DNA from: Anaerolineales bacterium
GTDB taxonomy: Bacteria > Chloroflexota > Anaerolineae > Anaerolineales > Villigracilaceae
Length of the DNA stretch: 64,000 nt
Assembly (NCBI GenBank): GCA_014379595.1
Contig: JACMLM010000057.1
Span: 54,364-118,363, forward strand
Reading direction: 5' to 3'
Shown: in pieces, positions 33,968 through 43,632 of the stretch
Position numbering within the stretch: the first letter of the stretch is position 1
Layout of the letters: every line of letters begins with the position of its first letter
The notes under the pieces: generated by a model
What the model was told of the DNA's origin: nothing
Databases searched by the model: none
The model's input: only the letters and a program-made list of their open reading frames with translations
Made by a program: the position numbers and the translations under genes

Positions 33968-34528
33968 ATGAGCAATACTCGCGAACAGATATTACAAACC
34001 ACATGCGGCTTGATGGAAAAGCAAGGCTATCATGGCACAGGTTTAAATGAGATTGTCAAAGAGAGCGGTGCGCCAAAAGGATCTTTGTATCATTACTTTC
34101 CTGAAGGCAAAGAACAAATTACATCGGAAGCAGTTTTGCAATCAGGAAAATTAACAGCAACGCGCATACAAAATGGGTTAAGTGAAAATAGCAATGCCGC
34201 AAAGGCTATCCACGACTTTGTATTGAATATTGCTCACCATGTAGAAGCATCCGAATTTGCGGCGGGTAGCCCACTAACATCTGTTGCGATGGAAACTGCC
34301 ACAAAGTCTGAGCGTATTAATGCAGCTTGCCGTGAAGCTTACAGCCTGTTGGAAACAGCATTCAAAGAAAAATTGCTCGAATGTGGATTTACAAAAACCA
34401 AGGCAGAAGAACTAGGTACATTCATCACTGCCGCCGTAGAGGGCGGAATCATATTGAGTCGCACTTATCATTCAGGCGACCCCTTACGCATGGTGGCGAA
34501 ACATCTCAAAGTGTTGTTATCACAATAA
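33968..34528 (+). CDS. TetR family regulator, LmrA/YxaF type
   Basis: 186 residues. The HTH spans GTGLNEIVKESGAPKGSLYHYF, typical of the LmrA/YxaF group, with the C-terminal VAMETATKSERINAACREAY. It likely represses its own operon from the site at 33424-33433. ATG 33968 follows GAGGTATGAA. A TTG at 33956, inside the stop of the previous gene, is less likely. Confidence 0.85.
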   Translation: MSNTREQILQTTCGLMEKQGYHGTGLNEIVKESGAPKGSLYHYFPEGKEQITSEAVLQSGKLTATRIQNGLSENSNAAKAIHDFVLNIAHHVEASEFAAGSPLTSVAMETATKSERINAACREAYSLLETAFKEKLLECGFTKTKAEELGTFITAAVEGGIILSRTYHSGDPLRMVAKHLKVLLSQ

Positions 34529-34552
34529 AAAATAAATAGAAAAGGAATATGT

Positions 34553-34978
34553 ATGACTGCTCAAAAAGAAACTGTTGTATTAAAAAAATTATGGTGGGTT
34601 GCGCCACTTTCCATCGTTGCAACTATACTGGCCAACCTGGTAACACTTTTTATTCTGGATGCGATCTTTCAATTGGATGATGCCTTTCCGCCTTTTCAAT
34701 CCATACCGATCATAGTTGTCACCATCATGTATTTGATTGTTGCCATCCTTGCCTACATACTGGTTGCGCGATTTTCATCAAACCCTGTACGCTTGTATAA
34801 CATCATCGCTTTGATCGCATTGATCGTATCCTTTATTCCTAACATCGGATTAATGCTGAATCCTTCGGGAATGCCGTTTGCTGGTACGCCATTCGACTTC
34901 GGTATTCTAATGATTTTTCATGTAGTGGCATGGGCTGTGTTTGTACAGCTTATTACCCGCCTGACTGTTGAGAAATAA
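34553..34978 (+). CDS. Four-helix membrane protein, DUF6069-like
   Basis: 141 residues with four predicted membrane helices (LWWVAPLSIVATILANLVTL and three more). It resembles the DUF6069 family, whose function is unknown. It sits between the TetR gene and the DsbA-like selenoprotein candidate, one base before the latter's ATG. It may bring the electron or thiol chemistry of the operon to the membrane, but this is a guess. Confidence 0.65.
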   Translation: MTAQKETVVLKKLWWVAPLSIVATILANLVTLFILDAIFQLDDAFPPFQSIPIIVVTIMYLIVAILAYILVARFSSNPVRLYNIIALIALIVSFIPNIGLMLNPSGMPFAGTPFDFGILMIFHVVAWAVFVQLITRLTVEK

Positions 34979-34979
34979 A

Positions 34980-35609
34980 ATGCACATTACAGTTTTTCAC
35001 GACACCGTCTGACCATTTTGCCGCATTGGAAAAATGCACTTGCAACGGTCGTTGCAGGATTGGCAAGGTGAAGAGATAACCGTTGAATATAAGGCATTCT
35101 TTCTGGACCCAAGTATTCCGCCTGAAGGGGTGGACTTTCGCAAAAAGATGAATAGCAAAGGCGGCGGGCGGATTCCAATTGAGCAGTTCTTTGATGGACC
35201 TCGGCAGATGGGAGAAAGTGTGGGACTCAAATTCAATTTTGAGGCTATTACCAAAGCGCCTAATACTACGCTTTCACATGCTCTGATTGCGCTCACGCCT
35301 AACGAGAAAGTTGATTCTGTTATCGACGATGTGTACGCCGCCTATTTTGAACACGGACAGGATATTGGCGATATCGAGGTCTTGCTCAAAGTGGCGGAAA
35401 AGAACGGGATGGACGCGCCCAGCCTCAAGGTCCATATGATGGATGCGGAAACTCGATTCAAAGTGCAGGCAGAGGTTGATGAGGCGTATCAGCTTGGGGT
35501 GAGCGGCGTGCCTTTCTTTGTCGTCAATCATAAATATGCTTTTAGCGGCGCGCAACCGCCGCAAGTGATCACACAAATTTTACAAAAAGTTGAAAAGGAG
35601 ATGAAATGA
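34980..35609 (+). CDS. DsbA/FrnE-like oxidoreductase, probable selenoprotein (in-frame TGA = Sec11)
   Basis: Read through the TGA at 35010-35012, the frame gives 209 residues: MHITVFHDTV, Sec11, PFCRIGK, then a complete FrnE-type DsbA domain (AFFLDPSIPPEGVDF, PNTTLSHALIAL, AYFEHGQDIGDIEVLLK, GVSGVPFFVVNHKYAFSGAQ with the cis-Pro). In relatives residues 11-14 are CPWC, so the TGA replaces exactly the nucleophilic Cys. A hairpin with a GGTC loop follows (35039-35058). A start at ATG 35034 would lose the active site. It overlaps the next gene (ATGA, 35606). A pseudogene with a Cys-to-stop change is the alternative. Confidence 0.75.
35039..35058 (+). promoter_or_regulatory. Putative bacterial SECIS hairpin
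   Basis: CTTGCAAC, loop GGTC, GTTGCAGG forms an eight-pair stem with one G-T wobble. The loop begins 34 bases after the TGA, inside the 16-37 base spacing I recall for bacterial SECIS, and has G at its first two positions. The loop GGUC equals that of the E. coli formate dehydrogenase SECIS. The bulged U of that element is missing. Confidence 0.6.
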
Positions 35610-36235
35610 AAATTGTTGTATTTGGAGCTTCGCGAGGGGTGGGGTTAAAAGTTGTTGAGCAGGCTTTGCAAGCCGGGCACATGGTGACGGCTTTTGTGCG
35701 CACGCCATCTAAAATGGAAATTAAACACGCGAACTTAACTTTGTTTCAAGGTGACTCGATGGATGCTGTTGCAGTGGAAAAAGCTGTGGCAGGGCAGGAG
35801 GCTGTAGTCAGCGCGCTGGGACCCACACGCCCGCCAGTAGCTGGGATGATGGAAACCTCTGCAAGAAATATTATGGCAGCGATGCAGAAGCATGGCGTGC
35901 GCCGAATCGTTTCGACGACGGGTGCAGGGGTGAGGCAGCCAGAAGATCAGCCGAAGTTTATAGATCACTTCATTGGTTTTTTGCTTAATCTTTTGGCAAA
36001 AGATGTGGTGCTTGATTCTGCCGCGAATGTGAAAGTGATTCAAGCTGCTGATGTGGATTGGACAATAATACGCTTCCCAAGATTAATGGACGGCGAACAT
36101 ACAGGCAAATACCGCGTAGGTTATGTTGGCAAGGATTCGAGTTCGCAACTCTCGCGTGCAGATGGCGCTGATTTTGTGTTGAAAGAATTGATGGAGCAGA
36201 AGTGGGTAAGGAAGTTGCCGATAGTGAGTTGGTAA
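35606..36235 (+). CDS. NAD(P)-binding oxidoreductase, BVR-B/YwnB-like
   Basis: 209 residues, an atypical SDR with the cofactor motif VVFGASRGVGLKVVEQ and VSTTGAGVRQPEDQ. Relatives are flavin reductases of the biliverdin-reductase-B type. The start overlaps the DsbA-like stop (ATGA). Its last 21 residues, DFVLKELMEQKWVRKLPIVS plus W, are repeated in a decayed form at 37189-37254, beyond the next gene. Confidence 0.8.
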   Translation: MKIVVFGASRGVGLKVVEQALQAGHMVTAFVRTPSKMEIKHANLTLFQGDSMDAVAVEKAVAGQEAVVSALGPTRPPVAGMMETSARNIMAAMQKHGVRRIVSTTGAGVRQPEDQPKFIDHFIGFLLNLLAKDVVLDSAANVKVIQAADVDWTIIRFPRLMDGEHTGKYRVGYVGKDSSSQLSRADGADFVLKELMEQKWVRKLPIVSW

Positions 36236-36306
36236 TGAACAGAGAATAGATGGCAGTAAAAAGTAAAGCATCTTTCATTGGTGATCAAAGATAGTGAGGA
36301 GGAACA

Positions 36307-37002
36307 ATGTCTGTCCAACAAGTTGTCCCTGGGTTATATTTGATCAACCTCGGCTTCGTTAATGTCTACCTGCTTGAAGGGAAAGATGGACTGATCTTGG
36401 TGGATACTGGCACCCCCGGAAGCGCAGAAAAAATTCTGGATGCGGTGCGTTCTTTGGGAAGGCAGCCTGCCGATGTGAAACACATCCTTGTGACTCATCT
36501 GCATGGCGACCACACGGGCAGCCTGGCTGCGCTCAAGCACGCCACAGGCGCGCCCGCATATATGCATTCCATCGACGCCGCACTCGTGCGACTCGGGGAG
36601 TCTTCGCGTCCCGTTCAGCCTGCACCAGGGCTGTTCAACAAATTGATGAGCACAGTGATGGCTCGCCAAGGACCAATGCCTATCGAAGCTGCTGAAACCG
36701 AATACGAACTGCATGACGATCAGGAATTAGATTTAGTAGATGACCTGCGCGTCTTGCATGCGCCCGGGCATGCTGCCGGACAAGTAGTCTTTCTCTGGTC
36801 CCAGCATGGTGGGGTCTTGATCGCGGCAGATACCTGCGGGAATATGATGGGGCTTGGCCTTCCGCCGATCTTCGAAGATTTAGATGATGGAATGAAAACT
36901 CTGAAAAAACTTGGCGCACTAAATTTTGAAGTGGCGGTTTTCGGGCACGGCAAGCCGTTGACCAGCGGCGCGGCGAAGAAATTTAACCAAAAGTGGGGTT
37001 GA
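36307..37002 (+). CDS. MBL-fold metallo-hydrolase
   Basis: 231 residues. The metal motif HxHxDH is present as THLHGDHTG, the next ligand His is in VLHAPGHAAGQ, an Asp in LIAADTCG, and the last His is in VAVFGHGKP. The substrate is unknown; glyoxalase-II-like or lactonase-like roles are possible. The Shine-Dalgarno sequence GAGGAGGAAC is strong. The gene lies between the intact oxidoreductase gene and a 3' remnant of that gene, so it may have been inserted. Confidence 0.85.
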   Translation: MSVQQVVPGLYLINLGFVNVYLLEGKDGLILVDTGTPGSAEKILDAVRSLGRQPADVKHILVTHLHGDHTGSLAALKHATGAPAYMHSIDAALVRLGESSRPVQPAPGLFNKLMSTVMARQGPMPIEAAETEYELHDDQELDLVDDLRVLHAPGHAAGQVVFLWSQHGGVLIAADTCGNMMGLGLPPIFEDLDDGMKTLKKLGALNFEVAVFGHGKPLTSGAAKKFNQKWG

Positions 37003-37018
37003 TAAAGAAAATGGTAGT

Positions 37019-37052
37019 AAATAGTCCCCGTCGTGATTGGCAGGGACTATTT
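37019..37052 (+). terminator. Terminator-like hairpin after MBL gene
   Basis: AAATAGTCCC and GGGACTATTT form a ten-pair stem around a 14-base loop. It lies 17 bases after the MBL stop. The T-run is short. Confidence 0.6.
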
Positions 37053-37136
37053 GAATCTATATATCTAAAATCAACCCCTAATTAAATGAGCAGGTAAATG
37101 GTCAGTTCTATCAATAGACCTCTTGCAAAAGTCTTT

Positions 37137-37190
37137 GTTTTGTTCCGTCAGTAGTTGTGGCAGTATCATTACTGAAAAAACTTCTTAAGA
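37137..37190 (+). repeat. GTTTTGTTCCGTCAG repeat, copy 1
   Basis: GTTTTGTTCCGTCAG at 37137-37151 is repeated at 45949-45963, and some similarity continues after it (AGTAG or AGCAG, then GAAnAACTT). It directly precedes the oxidoreductase gene remnant. Confidence 0.5.
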
Positions 37191-37254
37191 TTTTGTTTTG
37201 AAAGAGTTGGTAGAGAAGAAGTGGCTTAAGAAAGCACCGCTTGTTAGTTATTAA
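37189..37254 (+). pseudogene. 3'-end remnant of an NAD(P)-binding oxidoreductase gene
   Basis: The frame reads DFVLKELVEKKWLKKAPLVS plus Y and a stop. Fourteen of 21 residues match the C-terminus of the protein at 35606-36235 (DFVLKELMEQKWVRKLPIVS plus W). Nothing upstream of it in this gap matches the rest of that gene. It shares strand with the intact copy, and the MBL gene lies between. Confidence 0.8.
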
Positions 37255-37305
37255 TGAGAAAGTAAACTTCAAAATATTTATATAACGCGCTTTCTTAAAG
37301 CAAAG

Positions 37306-37339
37306 AAACGACCTTCCTGTTACAGGAAGGTCGTTTCTT
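37306..37339 (-). terminator. Terminator of GlsB-like copy 2
   Basis: GAAACGACCTTCCTG, TTAC, AGGAAGGTCGTTTC is a strong stem with an A/T-rich flank. It lies about 20 bases downstream of the minus-strand small membrane protein gene. Confidence 0.8.
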
Positions 37340-37358
37340 TTTCTACGTTCTGATAATG

Positions 37359-37610
37359 TTAGGCTCTACGTACGAGACCAGTCAAGAAGAGCAGAACGAT
37401 AGCACCTATAGTTGCAACAATGAGACTGGTAAGGTTGAAGCCAGATACGCCTTGAGCACCAAATGAATTCATAATGAATCCACCGATCAGCGCACCTACG
37501 ATACCGACAACAATGTTGGCAAGAGCGCCCATGCGAGCATCAGCTCCCATGATCATGCTTGCGATCCAACCAGCGAGAGCACCAAATACGATCCACACTA
37601 AGATATTCAT
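37359..37610 (-). CDS. GlsB/YeaQ/YmgE-family small membrane protein, copy 2
   Basis: 83 residues, three hydrophobic helices. It is closely similar to the protein at 29824-30072 over the whole length (NILVWIVFGALAGWIAS, then FNLTSLIVATIGAIVLLFL). The leader CGGAGGTAAAAATG is identical to that of copy 1. The two genes are 7 kb apart and flank the fumarylacetoacetase and redox operons. Confidence 0.85.
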   Translation of the reverse strand: MNILVWIVFGALAGWIASMIMGADARMGALANIVVGIVGALIGGFIMNSFGAQGVSGFNLTSLIVATIGAIVLLFLTGLVRRA

Positions 37611-37728
37611 TTTTACCTCCGAGTAATTTTTAGATTTGATTGTTCGATCTTTGTTTTGCAGATTTGCATCTGTCTATGTATAAGAACGATGGAAGATAAA
37701 AAATGTTACGCACAAAAACGGATTATTC

Positions 37729-39027
<1,299 letters not shown>

Positions 39028-39050
39028 TTATGTTTTGCTGAAGAATGCAC

Positions 39051-39078
39051 TTGAAGACTCATCTTGAAGCATTATAAT
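39051..39078 (+). promoter_or_regulatory. Promoter of guaB
   Basis: TTGAAG (39051-39056) and TATAAT (39073-39078) are 16 bases apart. The expected start of transcription is about 28 bases before the guaB ATG, leaving room for the ribosome site AGAGGTG. Confidence 0.65.
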
Positions 39079-39112
39079 TCGTGCGGTTCGATTTTGGATA
39101 AGAGGTGTTCGT

Positions 39113-40552
39113 ATGAAAATTTTACAAGATACTGCTTTGACTTATGATGATGTTTTGCTGGTGCCGCAATATTCAGGCGTTGATTCGCGGCGCTTGCTTT
39201 CCACGCAGACCCGTTTGACAAATCAAATTACGCTACAGATTCCCATTGTGGCAGCAAATATGGACGTGGTCACCGAAAGTGAAATGGCGATTGCCATGGC
39301 ACGCGAAGGCGGGATCGGCATCATCCATCGCTTCCTGTCTATTGCCGAGCAGGCGAGGCATATTCAACGTGTGAAGAAGGCTGAGTCATTTATTGTGGAA
39401 AAACCGATCACCATGACCCTTGCTCATACTGTTGGTGATTTGAAAAGACTTGTGGACGAAACAGGCACTGGCGGAATTTTGATTCTGGACGATGAAGAAA
39501 AATTAGTCGGCATTGTCACAACTCGTGACCTGTTATTTGAAAATAATGTCAACAAGCCATTGGGCGAAATAATGCAAAAGAAAGTGATATCAGCTGCACC
39601 TGATATTTCACTAAAAGATGCAGAAAAAATGCTGCACGATAATCGCATTGAGAAACTTCCGCTTGTAGATAAAGATGGGCGTGTTGCGGGACTGGTTACT
39701 TTGAAGGATATTATGAAGATCACGCAGTATCCGAAAGCGACAAAAGATCAGCGCGGACGTTTAATCGTTGGCGCGGCAGTGGGTGTACGTGATAAAGAAA
39801 TGCGGCGCGTAGAATCTGCGCTACAGGCAGGCGCTGATTGCATAGTGGTGGACATTGCCCATGGCGATTCACATCTTGAAATTGACATGATCAAAAATAT
39901 TCGTAAGCATTATCCGCAGGCACAAATTATTGGCGGGAATGTCGCAACGGGTGATGGGACAAAGCGCTTGATCGATGCTGGTGTGGACGCAGTAAAAGTC
40001 GGTGTAGGGCCTGGGTCAATTTGTATTACTCGTATAGTGGCAGGCTCTGGTGTGCCACAGCTAACCGCAGTGATTGATTGTGCAAAGGCAGCCAAGTCTG
40101 CGAATATTCCAATTATCGCGGATGGTGGAATTCGTCAGCCGGGAGATGTAGCTAAGGCAATTGCGGCAGGTGCACAGACGGTGATGATCGGTAGTATGTT
40201 GGCTGGCACAGATGAAAGCCCGGGCATGATCATGACTCGCAGAGGCCATCGTTACAAAGCTTCCCGTGGTATGGCTTCGCGTGAAGCGAATATTGACCGA
40301 AATAAAAAAGAAGGCAATGACCTGACACAAGAGGAAATCGAAGAGTATGTAGCCGAGGGTGTGGAGGCAGCTGTACCTTATCGAGGCAAGGCGCGCGAGG
40401 TGTTAACTCAATTGGTTGGCGGCTTGCAATCAGGCATGAGTTATAGCGGCGCACAGACTGTGGATGAATTCCAAAAGAAGGCGATCTTTGTTCGGATGAC
40501 AGGAGCAGGCTTGAAGGAGTCTGGCCCGCATGATGTGGAAGTCCTTACCTAA
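39113..40552 (+). CDS. guaB: IMP dehydrogenase
   Basis: 479 residues. The barrel opens with [12 protein letters not shown]. Two CBS domains are inserted at about residues 90-205. The catalytic Cys is in [18 protein letters not shown]. The flap with [11 protein letters not shown] lies near the C-terminus. It oxidises IMP to XMP with NAD+. The two CBS domains allow control by adenine/guanine nucleotides. Confidence 0.95.
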   Translation: MKILQDTALTYDDVLLVPQYSGVDSRRLLSTQTRLTNQITLQIPIVAANMDVVTESEMAIAMAREGGIGIIHRFLSIAEQARHIQRVKKAESFIVEKPITMTLAHTVGDLKRLVDETGTGGILILDDEEKLVGIVTTRDLLFENNVNKPLGEIMQKKVISAAPDISLKDAEKMLHDNRIEKLPLVDKDGRVAGLVTLKDIMKITQYPKATKDQRGRLIVGAAVGVRDKEMRRVESALQAGADCIVVDIAHGDSHLEIDMIKNIRKHYPQAQIIGGNVATGDGTKRLIDAGVDAVKVGVGPGSICITRIVAGSGVPQLTAVIDCAKAAKSANIPIIADGGIRQPGDVAKAIAAGAQTVMIGSMLAGTDESPGMIMTRRGHRYKASRGMASREANIDRNKKEGNDLTQEEIEEYVAEGVEAAVPYRGKAREVLTQLVGGLQSGMSYSGAQTVDEFQKKAIFVRMTGAGLKESGPHDVEVLT

Positions 40553-40708
40553 TCTATAATCGGCTATACTCGGAAAGAATATCTATATGAGGATTTGCTT
40601 GCGCCTCTTTCTACCCCCTTAACTGGTGCGGCTTTCGAGATTCTGTATCGAAATTAACAGGCTGTGATATACCCGTGATGGGTAGAATAATTCTGGAGGA
40701 TAAATGAA

Positions 40709-41089
40709 ATGAAAGATGCAATTATGGAAGGTTTAATTATTGACGACAATCGTCAAACAGCGGATGCGTTACAGCAAATGCTTGAAATTTTAGATTTGCC
40801 CGCGCGCGTTGCATATGGCTCAAGCCCGGCAATGGCTGTGTTGGGAAGTATGATCCCGCGCTTTGTTTGCCTTGATATTAATATGCCGGGTGTAGATGGC
40901 TCGGAAGTGCTGGCTTATATCCGCCGTGAACCGCGCTTAAAGAAAGTCCCTGTGATCGTAATTACTTCAGACGATCAGCCGGAGACGCGTCAACATGTGC
41001 TAAGCGGAGGCGCGCAGGCCATGTTGATCAAACCTGCGACTATCGATGCTCTGGAATCGGCGTTTAAAAAAGCAGGGATATTAGTTTAA
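40709..41089 (+). CDS. Stand-alone response regulator receiver protein
   Basis: 126 residues, one receiver domain. The acidic pair is in IIDDNRQ, the phospho-acceptor Asp in FVCLDINMPGVDG, the Thr/Ser switch in VIVITSDD and the Lys in MLIKPA. There is no output domain. The family similarity to the four-gene array at 45-47 kb is only general. The ribosome site is TGGAGGAT. Confidence 0.85.
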   Translation: MKDAIMEGLIIDDNRQTADALQQMLEILDLPARVAYGSSPAMAVLGSMIPRFVCLDINMPGVDGSEVLAYIRREPRLKKVPVIVITSDDQPETRQHVLSGGAQAMLIKPATIDALESAFKKAGILV

Positions 41090-41094
41090 TAAAA

Positions 41095-41120
41095 AGAGCG
41101 GACGCGAAAGCATCCGCTCT
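41095..41120. terminator. Rho-independent terminator, bidirectional
   Basis: AGAGCGGACGC, GAAA loop, GCATCCGCTCT, with A and T runs outside. It lies between the convergent receiver and lipoprotein genes. Confidence 0.85.
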
Positions 41121-41124
41121 TTTT

Positions 41125-41889
41125 TTATTGTTTGGGCCAAGGGATATCTACAGGTTCTGAATAGCCATGCTTTTCTACCGTTAATAACTGCCCATAGGAA
41201 GGTGCAGAACAGCCCTTCTCGTCTTTAACTGTATAGCTCGTAGTAAATTGATCAGGGTAGGAAAAAGTCCACCAAAGCAGGAAACCATTCTGGCAGACAA
41301 ATGCTTCGATGAAATATCCGCGATCTTTATCTTTTGTCATTTCCATTTGATCCCAACTGATCGTCACTTCGTCACCATTGCGTACAGCGGAAACATTGTG
41401 CGGTGGGCCATATAGGTTGCTGCCAATGGATTGAAGGTTTGGTGTGACCTTGTTAATACCGCTAATGTCACCGACCAAGTCCACAACTGACGGCGCAACC
41501 CAGCAGAAGTAATTGATCTTGTCAAATTTGATGTATAGCCATTTACTATATAGGGCTGTTCCACGTACACTGCCAACATCGCCTGGGTATAAGTCTGCAG
41601 CGTGCAAGTAGGCAGCAGAAGGTCCATAACGGCAATGCGCCTGCTTATTGACTGTTACCGTCGGAAAGGCAAATGTTGGAGTCGCTGTAATTGTCGGAGT
41701 CAACGTAATGGTGGGCGTGAAGGTGATCGTTGCTGTCTCGGTAACAGTCGGTGTAGACGTAAATGCGAGCGTCTCTGTTGCTGTGGGTAGGCTAAGAGTG
41801 GGCGTTGTTGTAGGGGGTTGTTGAGATGGCAAGCTGCAAGCGAATAGTGTAAGTAAGCAAACCAGATAGCTGTAGTGATATCTTTTCAT
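41125..41889 (-). CDS. Lipoprotein with Thr/Pro-rich linker and SH3-like domain
   Basis: 254 residues. The lipobox is LFAC. The linker at residues 25-75 is almost entirely T, P, A, I and F in TPT-type repeats. Next comes an SH3b-like domain (CRYGPSAAYLHAADLYPGD, then KWLYIKF...YFCWVAP), which often binds cell wall, and a beta-rich C-terminal domain with a likely disulfide. It is surface-anchored. It overlaps the HDAC-like gene by four bases (ATGA). Confidence 0.7.
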   Translation of the reverse strand: MKRYHYSYLVCLLTLFACSLPSQQPPTTTPTLSLPTATETLAFTSTPTVTETATITFTPTITLTPTITATPTFAFPTVTVNKQAHCRYGPSAAYLHAADLYPGDVGSVRGTALYSKWLYIKFDKINYFCWVAPSVVDLVGDISGINKVTPNLQSIGSNLYGPPHNVSAVRNGDEVTISWDQMEMTKDKDRGYFIEAFVCQNGFLLWWTFSYPDQFTTSYTVKDEKGCSAPSYGQLLTVEKHGYSEPVDIPWPKQ

Positions 41890-42923
41890 TTAAAATTCTC
41901 CAATAAATTTACAGTATTTGTTCCAAGCGCTTCATTGGCGTAGCCGCCTTCCATCAAGATCACAGTTGGAAGATCAAGTGCATAAATTCTTTTTCCTATT
42001 TCTGTAAAACCATTTTGTGTTACTTTGAATGTGCCAAGCGGATCGCCGTCAAATATATCCATGCCGGCAGAGATGACCAGATATTCCGGCGCAAATTCTT
42101 TTATCATGTTCAAAGCTTCATCCAGTGTTGACAGGTATTTTACATCGTCTGTGTCTTTAGGGAGTGGAAAATTGCGATGAAAACCAAGACCCGCTCCTGC
42201 GCCAGTTTCATCTGCAAAACCAAAGTAGTGTGGATATTCGAATTCCGGGTCACCATGGATCGAGATGGTCAGCACATCATTGCGTTCGTAAAAAATTTCC
42301 TGTGTGCCATTGCCTACATGATAGTCAATATCAAGCAGTGCTACTTTACCTTTTAAAGAGAGCCAGTTGGCAGCAACAGATGCATTATTGATGAAACAAT
42401 ATCCGCCCGCATAATCTTTACCAGCATGATGGCCTGGCGGACGGCACAACCCGAAAGCTGGTTGCTGATTGCTGAAAGCATATTCTGCTGCACTCAGTGC
42501 GCAATTTGCAGATGCAAGCGATGCTTTATAAGTATCTTCCACAATGCACGCAGATAAGTCCATCATGTAATAGCCTCCTTTGCCATGCAAAGAACTTGGC
42601 ACACGCGGCGTTCTTCTCAATGCGAATGTTGCCGGTAGGAACGCATGAGTCTCAGGTGCCTCGGCAAGTGTGGGGTCAGAATCCAGCCACTCGGTCCAGC
42701 ATGAAGCGAGGAAGTTGATGTAAGCTTTATCGTGCACAGCATGGATCGGGTCAAGTCCAAAATCTGTTGGCTCAATAAATTCCGCCCAATCTGTTTTTTT
42801 TAGCGCAGTCAAAATTCGATCCATGCGGTCAGGGTTTTCAAAATAAGGGACGCGTTTACCTCCATCAAAAAGCTCGAAAGGTGGAAAATGTTTGCGATGT
42901 TCATCGGAGTAAAATATTTTCAT
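41886..42923 (-). CDS. Histone deacetylase/acetylpolyamine amidohydrolase family protein
   Basis: 345 residues. The active site is clear: CRPPGHHAGKDYAGGYCFIN with the tandem His, LLDIDYHVGNGTQEIFY with zinc Asp and His, and SAGMDIFDGDPLG with the second zinc Asp. Bacterial members remove acetyl groups from polyamines or other amines. The gene starts divergently and overlaps the upstream part of the nitroreductase region by a few bases. Confidence 0.88.
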   Translation of the reverse strand: MKIFYSDEHRKHFPPFELFDGGKRVPYFENPDRMDRILTALKKTDWAEFIEPTDFGLDPIHAVHDKAYINFLASCWTEWLDSDPTLAEAPETHAFLPATFALRRTPRVPSSLHGKGGYYMMDLSACIVEDTYKASLASANCALSAAEYAFSNQQPAFGLCRPPGHHAGKDYAGGYCFINNASVAANWLSLKGKVALLDIDYHVGNGTQEIFYERNDVLTISIHGDPEFEYPHYFGFADETGAGAGLGFHRNFPLPKDTDDVKYLSTLDEALNMIKEFAPEYLVISAGMDIFDGDPLGTFKVTQNGFTEIGKRIYALDLPTVILMEGGYANEALGTNTVNLLENFK

Positions 42924-42968
42924 GGTAAGACAATTTTACCCGCAAGCGTCTCTGATGACGGAGAAATT

Positions 42969-43529
42969 ATGGATATATTAGAAGCAATCAAAGCCAGATA
43001 TTCGAATAACAAAGTAAAAGTAGATGAAGTGCCGCGTGATGTGATCGAAAAATTATTGGATGCAGGCAATCAGGCACCGAATCATTACACTGTGAGGCCA
43101 TGGCGTTTTATTGTTTTGACCGGCAATGCACGCAATAAACTTGGGGATGTAATGGCCGCTTCTTTTGCGGATCGTAACCCTGATCTACCGCCTGAAGGTT
43201 TGGATAAAACTCGAGCATTGCCGCTCCGCGCTCCTGTATTGATCGCAGTGGGTGTTGATACGCCTTCTGATTCACGAGTACGTGAAGATGAAAACCGTTC
43301 TGCCGCCTCTGCTGCATGCCAAAATATTTTACTTGCCGCTCATGCCTTGGGACTCGGTGCACAATGGCGCACCGGGGATTGGGCGCGTGATGCCAAAGTG
43401 AAAAAGTTTTTAGGCTTGGAAGAAGACCAGCATATTGAAGCTTTTATTTATATTGGTTATCCTATGGAAACAACAACTGAATCTGCACCCAGACCATCTG
43501 TTGAAGATAGAGTGGTTTGGATGGAATAA
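42969..43529 (+). CDS. Nitroreductase family protein
   Basis: 186 residues. The FMN-binding opening is ILEAIKARYSNNKVKVDEVP, then NQAPNHYTVRPWRFIVL, and LGLGAQWRTGD near residue 130. It is a flavin-dependent NAD(P)H oxidoreductase of the short, YdjA-like kind. ATG 42969 follows GACGGAGAAATT. An upstream frame to 42888 overlaps the HDAC-like gene and is not used. Confidence 0.85.
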   Translation: MDILEAIKARYSNNKVKVDEVPRDVIEKLLDAGNQAPNHYTVRPWRFIVLTGNARNKLGDVMAASFADRNPDLPPEGLDKTRALPLRAPVLIAVGVDTPSDSRVREDENRSAASAACQNILLAAHALGLGAQWRTGDWARDAKVKKFLGLEEDQHIEAFIYIGYPMETTTESAPRPSVEDRVVWME

Positions 43530-43554
43530 AAAAGGTAGAAGGTGGTTTGAATCA

Positions 43555-43586
43555 AAAAGCGAATGTCTTTGGACATTCGCTTTTTT
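43555..43586. terminator. Rho-independent terminator
   Basis: AAAAAGCGAATGTC, TTTG loop, GACATTCGCTTTTT: a 14-pair stem with a following T-run, 25 bases after the nitroreductase stop. Confidence 0.88.
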
Positions 43587-43632
43587 GTCTGCACTATTCT
43601 CTTGGCTTAAATTAAGCTGCTTTTCTGTTTGG

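Noticed and set aside
35034..35609. Short DsbA-like protein starting at ATG 35034
   Set aside because: It would lack the first strand and the whole active site of the fold. The TGA-containing longer frame explains the sequence better.
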